From positions 71,926 to 135,925 of the forward strand of contig NW_006281110.1 in the NCBI RefSeq assembly GCF_000203795.2: a stretch of DNA of 64,000 nt. The letters run 5' to 3'. Under the pieces are notes generated by a model. The model was given only the letters and a program-made list of their open reading frames with translations, had not been told where the DNA came from and searched no databases. The position numbers and the translations under genes are program-made. Source of the stretch: Batrachochytrium dendrobatidis JAM81 (lineage: Eukaryota > Chytridiomycota > Chytridiomycetes > Rhizophydiales). Below, in pieces: positions 23,201 through 33,740 of the stretch. Within the stretch, counting starts at the first letter, position 1. Every line of letters begins with the position of its first letter.

Positions 23201-24363
23201 AATGCCAACATGATCAAGTCGGCATCGAGTCCGTACAGTACATGATGAGTTTGTGCATCGTATCCCGGCTGATTGCGCTGACGACGAATATAGTCCATGA
23301 TTTTGTGCTCTCCCTCGCCAGGAATCGATGCGTCAGAGATGATGACTTTTAATCCATTCCATCCAGCGTCTTCACTTAATTTTTTAGCAACGTAGTATCG
23401 CAAGCAAATAGCCAGTTGGTCCATAAACGGGGTTCCAGGAGTAATGCAATTTGAATCAAAATGAGCTTTTTTGACAGTTTCAGCCTGGGTATGACCGTCT
23501 TCCATAAGTTGCTTACGGATACGGTCCTCGGCATCTTTTTTTTGCTGTTCCTCTTGAGCTGCACGAAAACGACGAGAGCGCTGTTGATTCATCTTTGCAC
23601 GAGGAGCCACTCCATCTAACGATTGATTACAGTACAGTGAATGCATTTAGTCTTATCGAACTGAACCCTACTCTTTCAGATCGCAGAATTCACTACATCA
23701 AGCATTGAAAGCAGTTTCAAGCAGTGTAGGAAAAATTACAAAGTAAAACATGTTACCAATGGCCATGTAGAGCACCTTGCGAGGACGGATAATGGCCATG
23801 ATCCGATCAATATATTTGAAGATCTCAATATACATTTCGTCTTCAGTTGTTGGTGCGGGTTTGTCTTCTGGATGACAACATGGATGAATAATACCATTCA
23901 TATCAAGATAAAGATTGTCGTATTCAGTGCCATTGGGATTGGGTAAAGTAGTATCCACAGGAACAATAGTATTTCCTACAGACTGAGGAATATCTTCAAT
24001 ACATTCTGAAGTGACTTTTGGATATTTGGTCGATAACCATCTATACACACAATTGAAAGTGAAGACACATGAGTTGAGTGCATTGTGATGCAGAGTTTTG
24101 ACATTTTATAAAACATACCTGAACAAGGCTGGAATACTTTGTATGAAATAGCACATTAAAGAAATCGAATTAGTTGAAACATTACAGCAGTCAATATATT
24201 CATCAAAGTGTCAAACGTCATTTATTGAATGCATTAGATGGTCATGAGTGGATTCAAGGTCAAGCCATTCAGTAATGTGAGTCAATCCAACTGCAATACA
24301 AAACATGGTGTTTGCAATAAAAACCAATCAACACTTTTAGTATTCATCATATAATTACCCCAT
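20274..24363 (-). CDS. RAT1: nuclear 5'-3' exoribonuclease Rat1/XRN2
   Basis: Five exons: 24363-24359, 24136-24119, 24040-23757, 23615-21448, 21368-20274, giving 1189 residues. The start exon is just ATGGG followed by GTAATT; joined to TATTCCAGCC it restores the invariant family start M-G-I-P-A-L-F-R-W. Xrn catalytic landmarks follow: NLYLDMNGIIHPCCHP, GEGEHKIMDYIR, GLDADLIMLALATHEP and [20 protein letters not shown]. A CCHC zinc knuckle (CFICGKVGHMAWQC) identifies the nuclear Rat1/XRN2 type rather than cytoplasmic Xrn1. The C-terminus is a long Gly/Arg/Asn/Gln-rich tail with RGG-like repeats. Rat1 degrades uncapped nuclear RNA, terminates Pol II transcription and trims rRNA. An in-frame ATG at 24156 would give a shorter first exon but a family-unlike N-terminus. 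Confidence 0.95.
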
Positions 24364-24653
24364 GGCAGACTTGAGCCAGAAAATAAAGGGTTAAAGTGAA
24401 ACTAATTGATGAAAATTAAATTTGTATTCACGTAAAATAAAAACAAGTTGAGTTAGTTTTATACAATATTTGACAAGATTCAAGTTATTATTAAACTTGG
24501 ATTCTTCAACATGTTCAAGAATTCATGTTTAATAGAAATGTAAAGATTTAGTTTTTTTAATAAAAGAATTGTCACAAAATTGGATTATTTTAATCAAGTT
24601 TGACGTGAAGATTAACAATTATCAAATCAACTGCAATCGAGTTATTACTGAAA
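24364..24653. promoter_or_regulatory. divergent intergenic region RAT1 / PTPA
   Basis: 290 bp of very AT-rich DNA between the two divergent starts, presumably holding both promoters. It contains one copy (24425-24440, TATTCACGTAAAATAA) of a motif that recurs in the window. No other element could be named. Confidence 0.4.
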
Positions 24654-26050
24654 ATGTTCAATCCACAATCACTTATGCCAACCATGCCTGCTCCAGGATC
24701 AGCTCCACTTGCTGTAACTCATTCAGGACAACCTTCGACTATTCATATTCCTAGGGTTGCTGGAAGACGATCTTATCTACATCCGATATCTACTCTAACA
24801 GATCCTCTTGAACCCATGTCCAAGAGAATCACTGACCAGGAATCTCTACAGCAGTGGATTCACTCGGAGGCTTATTTGAGAATTATGTGTTTTATTCAGT
24901 GCTTGAATGAGAGTGTTGCCAACAAGAAAATATCCGATTCATGTCATATTTCCAAGGTATGTACAGTATAAACTAGACTTGTTTTACTGTTTCTAATAGA
25001 CAATATGATGAGTTAGAATGTATTCAAAGTTATTCAAATCTTGGATACGCTGGATTCATGGATTGACGAAATCCCTCCAGAAGTCACTCCTCAACGGTTT
25101 GGAAACATTGCATTTCGTAGTTGGGCCAAGCGACTGCATGCTGTAAGTTTGGGTTATTGTAATGTATACGTCAATTCGGATTTAAACTTCAAGATGACTG
25201 TCTATTGTTTAGGAGGCAGAGTCATTGCATGATCAGATCTTACCATCTAATCTGACATTTGTCAAAGTGGAGATTGCAACGTATTTAGCCAATGGATTTG
25301 GTGATGGAACTCGTATTGATTATGGCAGTGGTCATGAACTGGCATTTGTTGCCTGGCTCTGTTCACTTGAACTGTTGGATCTTTTTGATTCAAAAGATTA
25401 TCAAGCATTAGTTCTCAGAGTGTTTACAAGGTATAATTTATTATTGAGATGATTGTATGAATCTTTAACATTGACAACTTTGAATTCAAGGTATTTAGAG
25501 ATAGTTCGTCGATTGCAACGAGTGTATATGCTTGAACCAGCTGGAAGTCATGGTGTATGGGGACTGGATGATCATCAGTTTTTACCGTATTTTTGGGGAA
25601 GCTCACAGTTGCTAGGTAATCACAAACGAGTTGGATTCAACTCGACACGTTGACTAATGCAATCGACATTACACTATTTTTAACTGTTAGACCACTCGCG
25701 AATCAAGCCAAAATCCATTGTACAAAAGGATATTGTAACGCATTTCTCCAAAGAGTATCTGTATCTTGCATGCATTGATTATATCCATCAGGTAACACAT
25801 GTGTAGAATAGTTTTGATAAATTCTCGACTGATTTATGTGAACTAGGTCAAGACTGGACCATTTCATGAACACTCTCCCATTCTATATGATATATCAGGA
25901 GTGATGCTGTGGTCCAAAGTGAATTCAGGAATGCTTAAAATGTACATGGCAGAAGTTCTTCACAAGTTTCCTGTAGTTCAACATTTTTATTTTGGCAAAC
26001 TTTTGCCTTTTGAGCCAGCGTACAAGATCCAGCCACAAGACAAGGAATAA
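24654..26050 (+). CDS. RRD1: serine/threonine protein phosphatase 2A activator (PTPA, peptidyl-prolyl isomerase)
   Basis: Six exons (24654-24956, 25017-25142, 25213-25430, 25491-25615, 25691-25791, 25847-26050) join in frame to 358 residues. Diagnostic PTPA stretches are all present: [92 protein letters not shown], then [12 protein letters not shown] and [23 protein letters not shown] reactivates PP2A catalytic subunits and helps metal loading. I cannot tell whether it corresponds to yeast Rrd1 or Rrd2. It is followed within 100 bp by the septin gene on the same strand. Confidence 0.94.
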
Positions 26051-26141
26051 AGTGTCGAGTTGATTGTGGAGTAAAACACGTGATATAGTGTTGGGTTATT
26101 TGCTGACAATTTGAGCTTCAACATCAACGATATCTGTCATC

Positions 26142-28748
26142 ATGTCCCGTAGTCCTGCTCAAGAGCGCTCTCCTGTAAGCCATCATTCATACTGTACTAA
26201 TAATAGGTTTTCATTAAAGCGTGTGCACGAATGCTTTAAAGGTTTACACTGAACAACACTAAACAACATTGAACAATATTGAACAACATTCATGCCATTT
26301 CATTCAACTCTTGCTTTCATACAACAGTCTTGTTCTATTCTGTATAATGACTTTAAAAAGTACTGTTTTACAATACTTTACTAAAGACTGTTATGAATAG
26401 TATTGTGTTTATCGTTAGATTTGAATGAGGCGTTACAGTGTGGATTCAATCTGGAATGCTATTTACATTTCTTGAATGCCATTCAGTTGATTTGCTTCAA
26501 TATATTCCACTGCTTTATATTCATATGACTTGATTTCTTGGTTTAGACTTGTTCATGTCGTGATAACAAATTCTCTGTCTTGAACTGATCAACTGGACGC
26601 CTCATTCCTGTTTTATTGAAATGATCATCACTGTCTTGTAAAACAATTCACGCATTTCATTGGTCAAGTAATAGGCACTTGTTGTGTTATACTATTCTTG
26701 ATCTGCAGTTTCATTCTACACATTATCATTCAATACCCAACTACTCTTGTCCTAGTCCATTCTACTTGTACTTGCTCATTCTATGATTACACATTCACGT
26801 AAAATCCATCTCCATCATATGGTCTAAAAACTATAGTTTTAAACCTCCCGTTTCTCCTGTTTTGCTATACTCATACATTGTACAATCACAATAATCCAGA
26901 TATTGGGGTTTAGCATTGTCAATTCAACTCCACTTTATCTACACTACACGTTTGTGTTTTGTTCAAAAAACAAGAGTGCAGTCTTTAAATTTCAATACAA
27001 CTACTTTCAAGACCAATCTGATACTGTTCTATTCTATATCTAGGGCATGCGCCGCAAGAACCTCAAAAAGGGTCTTAGTTTCACCATCATGGTTGCTGGT
27101 ATGCTATTGTTTTTAAATTCTATCATGTCATATTTTAAAAACAATACGTTCATCTGTATTTACTGATTCAATTGATATCTATTGATCATGGCCATTTCAC
27201 TGGGTGTATTTAGGTCCATCTGGTGTTGGAAAGACCACATTTTTAAACACATTATGTGAAAATCCTGTCTTGCCTACCCGTGAAGTCCCCGACGCTGAGA
27301 CTGCTGCCATGGAAAAGACGGTCATGATTAATCCTACTACTATCGGTATGCCATACTTTATCAAATTATACGCCTTGGTTTAAATTCTCATTTTGATAAA
27401 ATGGCAAACCATCCACTGATAAAACTACATTTATAATTTAAAAAATAGAAATGGAGGAGGATGGCATGAAACTCTCATTGACAATCATTGACACGCCAGG
27501 TTTTGGTGACAACATCAACAACGAAAATAGCTTCCATGCCATTCTACAGCACATTGAACATCAGTATGACGAGATTTTGGCCGAGGAGTCTCGAATCAAG
27601 AGAAATCCTAAATCCCAAGGTGGTGTTAATGTGAACCTTGAAGTCAAAGAGCAATGTGGTTTGATTGCTTATCATACCAATATTATTTGTGATTAGATAA
27701 TCGGATCCACGCAGTCTTGTATTTTATCCAACCCACTGGCCATTCGTAAGAATACTTTGACTGTTGCAAATGTTTTCAAGATTGTTTAACCTTTTGTCTA
27801 TTCAAATTGCCATGACCATCTAGACTTAGAGAGGTCGATATTGAGTTTATGCGTCGACTCAGTCCTCGCGCTAATGTGATTCCTGTCATTGCTAAAGCCG
27901 ACTCACTTACTCCACCCGAGCTCGCTGATTTCAAACGAAGGGCAAGTATCATAATTTGCAAACTCGTGTCTTTATTCAACCCACTGCACCCATCACAATG
28001 CTGACTTTTATTGGTACGACTGGCTTTAGATTATGGAAGATATTGCCCACTACAAAATCCCTATTTATGATTTTCCTATTGACCCTGAAGTCGACGATGA
28101 GGAAACCGTCGAGGAAAACAACGAGCTGCGCGTAAGCTTATTGCTTCAACTATTTGTCTCGCATGTTGGATTAGTATGTTGACTGGTTTTGCTCATTTAG
28201 GCGCTACTACCCTTTACCGTTATTGGTGCCGAGGCTGAGGTGACTGTTGCCGGAAGACGAGTGCGTTGTAGACAGTATCCGTGGGGTATTGTAGAAGGTA
28301 AGCATAAACACTTGTTTCCAGTGTATAGGTCTAGAATATCTTACTGATTGATTTAATGTTAGTTGATAATCCTCGCCACTGTGATTTTTCAAAGCTTCGT
28401 TACATGTTACTCAAGCAAGTTGATACTGTTTACAACTATGCATGATGATAACGGCAGTCGACTAATGTTTGCAATGTATACATTGTTTAGCTCTCACCTG
28501 CAGGATCTTAAAGAAGTTACTCACGACATTCTTTACGAACAGTATCGTACCGAAAAGCTTAGCTCGTAAGTATACACCGCTATTGACTTGATTTCTATTG
28601 TTTTAAATATTTGTCGTGTTTACTGTATACTAACTTGCTACGTATTATGGGATGTAGTGACGATGCTCCACTTGAAGCAGATGCTCTGCTGCGATCCCAG
28701 GAAGCATCTGTTAAGCGCGAGTACGGACAGCGAATGGAAGGCATTTAA
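26142..28748 (+). CDS. CDC11: septin, Cdc11/AspA type
   Basis: Eleven exons (26142-26174, 27044-27098, 27214-27345, 27449-27619, 27697-27745, 27824-27941, 28030-28131, 28201-28297, 28363-28414, 28491-28565, 28658-28748) give 324 residues. After a basic stretch (MRRKNLKKGLSFTIMVAG) come the P-loop GPSGVGKTTF (G1), DTPGFGD (G3), AKAD (G4) and the septin unique element with SSHLQDLKEVTHDILYEQYR-type sequence. The stretch LRALLPFTVIGAE resembles yeast Cdc11, and the C-terminal coiled coil is absent or very short. Septins form filaments at division sites. Two introns (after 27941 and after 28414) have GC-AG ends with donor GCAAGT; no GT donor nearby keeps frame. Intron 1 is 869 bp. Confidence 0.93.
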
Positions 28749-29260
28749 AGCCTCGGACGAATACTATTTTCTTTAAATATTCCGTCTCGATAACAAAGAC
28801 AAAATTTTATCTACCTGACCTATAGGTGTCACACCTTGTTGCATTCTTTTTTACCTATCCAATATTTCCTGATCAAAAAAAACGCTCATGACATGATTCT
28901 TTCAAGTATCTTTAAGTTGATATCAATATATACTGATAGTATGCTGATAGTGTATCCATGTTAAAGGAATACCATTATGGTGTCACATTACATCAACGAC
29001 ACGTTTCAATAATAGAATGGATTCAATCCACTCCAACATTCCAACGCATCCGCATACAAAAACAAGCGTTTGAATATCATTGTACCATATCATGGTCGTT
29101 AGGGTCAAGACATTGCGTATACCAAATAAGAAAAGATAAAAAGTCAACGAAATCATGACAGCAAGATAAATACAAACGTTTTATTTTACGTGAATGGAGT
29201 TGTAAATAGAGTATACGTCAATTTGGGTTTAAAGGATGTATAGAATGTAGGGTCAAGGTA
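28749..29260. other. convergent 3' intergenic region septin / WEE1
   Basis: About 510 bp between two convergent stop codons, expected to hold both 3' UTRs. It contains the recurrent motif TTATTTTACGTGAATG (29181-29196). No gene seen. Confidence 0.4.
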
Positions 29261-32200
29261 TCAAGAGGGTGTCGTGTCTTGTATGGGTCGAATTAATGAC
29301 GCCAGAATTGGATGTTGGAGTACATCTTCTATCGTTGGTCTCACATTGGGATTGGGATGCATCATACTTTTGATAAAGTCGGTCAGGGGTGGCGATCGGT
29401 CCATTTGTATATCAGTAAAATCACCTTCTCGAAGGTGTTGCCAAACCGTACCATTCTCTGGTAAAATGATATTGGCAGCAATTTCCAGTAAAATCAACCC
29501 AAGACTAATTTGACATGTACAAAAGGTTAGATTCGAGTAGATGGCAAGGTGAGTTGAAATGTGGTAAAAATTGGAGTTACCTGAATATATCTGCTGAACA
29601 TCCAACAGAGGAATCAGTCAGCACTTCAGGTGCAAGATACGATCTGTCCCCTTCCCGATCAGCCCCCTTTGGTACGGGTGCAACCGCAGCCATACCAAAA
29701 TCGCCAATCTTTAATGTGCCATCTGCTGATATAAATATATTTCCTGGTTTAAGATCCAAATGAACTATACCCTGTCGATGAATATGCGCCAGTCCACGAG
29801 CAATATCGGCTAGTATCCGCCACAGTCGAGGTTCATCCATTGGCTCATCTTTACAAAAATCGTCCAAATAAGTCGCCAAACTGTAATATAATGAGTGAGT
29901 ATCGTAAAACAAATTGAACAGCATTCAACAGTCTATTGCATTGATACAACTGCCATCACATGCACACTTACTCTCCAGTCTCGCATAGTTCCATCTGAAT
30001 ATATATAAATCCGTGTTGAATCCATGAACTGACAAAAGATATGCACCATGGATTGTTTCCAATTTTTGACCAAATCTCCACCTCATGCAACTTCAATAAT
30101 CTAAAACATAGAAAATGGGTCATTGAAACATATACACACTATATTCAGCATACGAGTCACTTACGCATCTTTATGTCCCTGAAAAGACTGTCGAGTTTTC
30201 TTTACAGCATATTCGCGCTCATCCATAAGACAGCGCACTCTTACAGCTTCAGAAAATGTTCCCCCTCCGATACGGCCAATGACTACAAAATGGCTATCCA
30301 AATAATCTACAATGGGCATCAGCTCCGTTTTGTTTGCATCTGCGTCGCTGTGTTGTGTCTGCATCGCCAATGCCGTGTCTTGTTGTTTTTGTATGCATTG
30401 GATGGCATCCGAGTCACCATGCATGGCTGCAAAAAATGTTTTGTTTAATGGGCTTGCAATGGGAGACAAGAGCACAGAGATGGGCAGCACTGGATGCAGG
30501 TTGACTGATTTACTTCGTACACGATGTGATGAAAACAACGATTCGTTTGAAGCAGTAGGTTGGCTTAAAGAAAAGGATGATTTGGGTCGCGGAAGTCGTG
30601 ACGGTTTTGCTATAGTGTGAGGCTCAAACAGCGGTCGGATAGTAGATAGATCCTCACCTACTTTAGGAACAATCGAGTCACCATTGCGATGTTCTGGGAC
30701 GGGTAACAGACGGGTTGAATGAACGGGCCCAGAAATATGAAATGTGGAGTCTACAGGTGAGCTTTCACTTTCAACACTGTTGTGCCGTGATCGATCTGTC
30801 AAGTCCGTTTTCCCACTTTTACATGCCATGGCTTCCTTTTCAGTTAGTTTTGCCGTGTACTCATCTGCATCCAGTTCAGACAAAGTAGATGAAAAAAAGT
30901 CGGCTGATGATCCCTTGGTGAAATCACATGCATCCTGTTCCAATGAAGATACCAGATTTGCAAATGAAAATCTATTTTTACTCGCAATAGGGGATATATG
31001 CTCTTGATTGTTTGCAAGCCTTGAACACGAAGCACCCATTGATGCCCAGGCTACGGGTGACACATCCATGTCTTGTTCAGATTTATCTCGAGAAGGAATC
31101 AAGGCACGTCTATGCGTAGAGAATGGAGTGAAGCTATGAGACGAATCCTGTATTCGACCAAGAGAGAAATTGGATTTAGACGACTTGTCAGAAGAAGTAG
31201 GTGATTCAGCGGTGGCAATTGATGTGGATGGAATGTCTAGTAGCGGCAATGGCCATCTCAGTCTTGCGAAATTAGGAGAAAGCGGTGAATTGAGTTCATG
31301 ACTATCGCGAGGTTGAAGTTGTTGCTGTATTTCCTTTGATACATCAAGAGATTGTTTTTTCTGAAGGGCCATTTTTCCTAGTGGAGAGAGATCTTGAGCC
31401 GAGAGATGCAATCGCTTGTTGAATTTGATTGGCGAGTCGCGTAGTGGACTGCGATGTTTTTTAGAAGAGCTTGCAGATTTAAACGAAGGAGAATGATAGG
31501 AACTGTTTCCAAATGTGTATTCGGTCAATGAAGTACCTTGATTGTAAATCAAGGGTGTCAAGGAACCATGCATGAACTGAGTTGGAGAAGTGTCGGATGC
31601 AAAAGTTGGATTTGAATTTAAACATCCAGAAGATTTAGTTGAGCGACCAGCTATGGATGCAGATGCAGGACCAATAGAAGGCAATCCAACCATGCCACCG
31701 ATTTTAGCGTAACGATTCATATTTTTTGATGAAGAAGCAGTTTCTGGAGTAGATGGAGTAGTTTCAAGAGAGAATTGAGTAGGTTGTGAGTGAATAGTAT
31801 GCAGAGGTATATTTGGATCGTTTCTATCCATATGAGCAGCATATCCGTTAGGATTGAATCCGGAAGTAGGAAGCTGACCCGAGTTATAGTTTGAGAGAGC
31901 AAAGTGACTAGCAGAGAAAGAAGTAGATGCTCGAGTTGTAGCAGCAGCCGAGAATGAATTGATGGGTTTCCTTTGCTTAATTGGAGTTTCGGGCGTGGGT
32001 TGAGAAGCATAGTTTCGCCTGCTTTTGCGAGATAAAACTCCAGTAGAATGGAATGCAGCCGATGTAGGTTTGACTAGTCTTTGCTGAGGAGTAAACAGTG
32101 AAGCACCGTCAGTTGAGGTGGTATAAGGTGCAGGAGCTTCAAAGGGTTTGAGAGTAGCAGAAGGATGAATAGATTCAGAAGCAAACAGAGTTTGTGTAGC

Positions 32201-32548
32201 GGGAGTTGTGACGGACATGCCGAATGCATTGGAAGAAATGATGGGATTGTGAGATATAGAATGTGGTTTCCTTAGAGGAGTAGCTGGTATGGAAGTGAAT
32301 GGAGTGGTGGGTATAGTAGTAGATCCAGTATGAGTTGGACATGCAGGCTTGATGAACATGGCGTCGTCGCTGGACTTGGCCAGATTTAAGTCTAATTGAC
32401 ACATGGTGTTTGTATAATGAGCATCCTGTTTCTGATGAGCAGTTGTATTAGAGTTGAAGTTGTCCAGTATCTGTCCAGTAGTTCCGGTAGTGTTGCTCAT
32501 TCCAAGTGAACCAGAAGATAAAGATGGAATGGGTATTAATGAAGACAT
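29261..32548 (-). CDS. WEE1: Wee1-family cell-cycle protein kinase
   Basis: Four exons (32548-30165, 30100-29972, 29880-29581, 29504-29261) give 1018 residues from the ATG at 32548. About 765 residues of Ser/Thr/Pro-rich, probably disordered sequence precede the kinase domain: VIGRIGGGTFSEAVRV (Gly loop), EYAVKKTRQSF (Lys), MELCETGDLATYL, GIVHLDLKPGNIFIS (catalytic loop with H-L-D), LKIGDFGMA, then EGDRSYLAPEVL and DIFSLGLILLEIA. The EGDR-YLAPE and HLDLKP forms are typical of Wee1/Swe1/Mik1, which phosphorylate the inhibitory Tyr of Cdk1. The N-terminal region has many SP/TP sites, fitting control by Cdk. An in-frame ATG at 32650 would add a 34-residue repeat, so the start is uncertain. Confidence 0.93.
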
Positions 32549-32650
32549 TGTAGTTTTAATAGTCTTAATAATAGTTTTAATAATCCAGATGGTCTCAATA
32601 ACAGTCTTGATAACTTGAATGGTTTCAATAACAGTCTTGATGGTTTCCAA
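32549..32650 (-). repeat. 30-nt tandem repeat at the WEE1 5' end
   Basis: On the minus strand, three imperfect 30-nt units based on ACTGTTATTGAAACCATTCA plus AGTTATCAAG lie between a possible ATG (32650) and the chosen WEE1 start. They stay open in the WEE1 frame and would encode TVIETIQVIK, TVIETIWIIK and TIIKTIKTT. It may be 5' UTR or a translated N-terminal repeat. Confidence 0.75.
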
Positions 32651-33340
32651 ATAGTTGAAATAATTTTAATAATTTTATTGCCGTATTCACGCAAAACACT
32701 TTCTTGCAGTAATTCGCATCTCGTTGAATAGTCTCGTATTTCCATTTTTAATTCATTTTTTATAGTTTATACAATTCATGAATTGTTTAATACATTTTAG
32801 AAACTGTTTTAATATATTCTTGATTTCTTGTGTAAAGCTTTCAAGATTCATTTCAAATTTGTACAATGTCACGTGGAAATCAATTCACTTTTTAATATGT
32901 TGAAATGATGATCAATCCACTCATTCTTGTGTTTTAATGCAAGTTTATACTTTTAGTTTATTCAAATGTTGAACTAAATAATTCAATATTTTGAATTGAT
33001 TTTTATTTCTTTAAAAATGAAACATGTCGGCTTGAGTTGCAAGAAACCATGCTGCTACTGCAAAGCTATTACCAGTTGATCATATATAGGAATTAGATGA
33101 GCCATGCAAGTTATCCAAGATAAGAGTATTACTTACAATCCACCATGAAATAAAATCTTTGTATTTCCAGGATTGACCAATTCGTGAGAGAAAGAAGATT
33201 GTTTGGTGTTGTTCTTTTTGTTTCCAGAATATCCGTTCATGATGTATTGGTTAAGATTGAATTTTCAAATGAATTTAAAATGAATGGTATAGAATCACGT
33301 GAGATGATGGAATGTAAAAACAGTTTTGAATATTGAATTC

Positions 33341-33660
33341 TTGAAATGAATTCAAGTTTTAGAAATTCAAACTAGATTCAGACTTTAGTTTGAATCTATT
33401 TATTAGAACTTTTAAATTCAAACTAAAGTTTGAATTTAGGTTTAAACTTGACTTTTAAATCTAATTTCAAACTAAATTCAAACTTTTAGTTTGAATTTAT
33501 TGATTAGAACTTTAAAAACTAAAACTTTAGAAACTCAAACTTTTAAAACTAAAAGTTTGAATTTATTAAAACTTTTAAAATTCAAACTCAAACTAAAGTT
33601 TGAGTTTATTAAAACTTTTAGTTTGAATTTATTTCAAGAAATTACAATTTAGTTCAAGTT
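33341..33660. repeat. AT-rich cluster of short self-complementary repeats
   Basis: About 320 bp made largely of variants of TTCAAACT(A)AAAGTTTGAAT and its complement, for example ATTCAAACTAAAGTTTGAAT at about 33417-33436, AAACTTTTAGTTTGAATTTA and AACTCAAACTAAAGTTTGAG. Many units are near-palindromes, so the stretch could fold into stacked hairpins. It lies just upstream of BRE1; function unknown. Confidence 0.75.
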
Positions 33661-33740
33661 TGAACACGCTTCAAAACTTCACTTTCTTGTCAGTTTTCAA
33701 CAAGTTTTCAACAAGTTATTGCTGCTTGTTGGTGCTATTC

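Noticed and set aside
24119..24156. RAT1 start at the in-frame ATG 24156 (MCYFIQ...)
   Set aside because: It loses the invariant N-terminal Met-Gly-x-Pro of the family; the 5-nt exon restores it with good splice sites.
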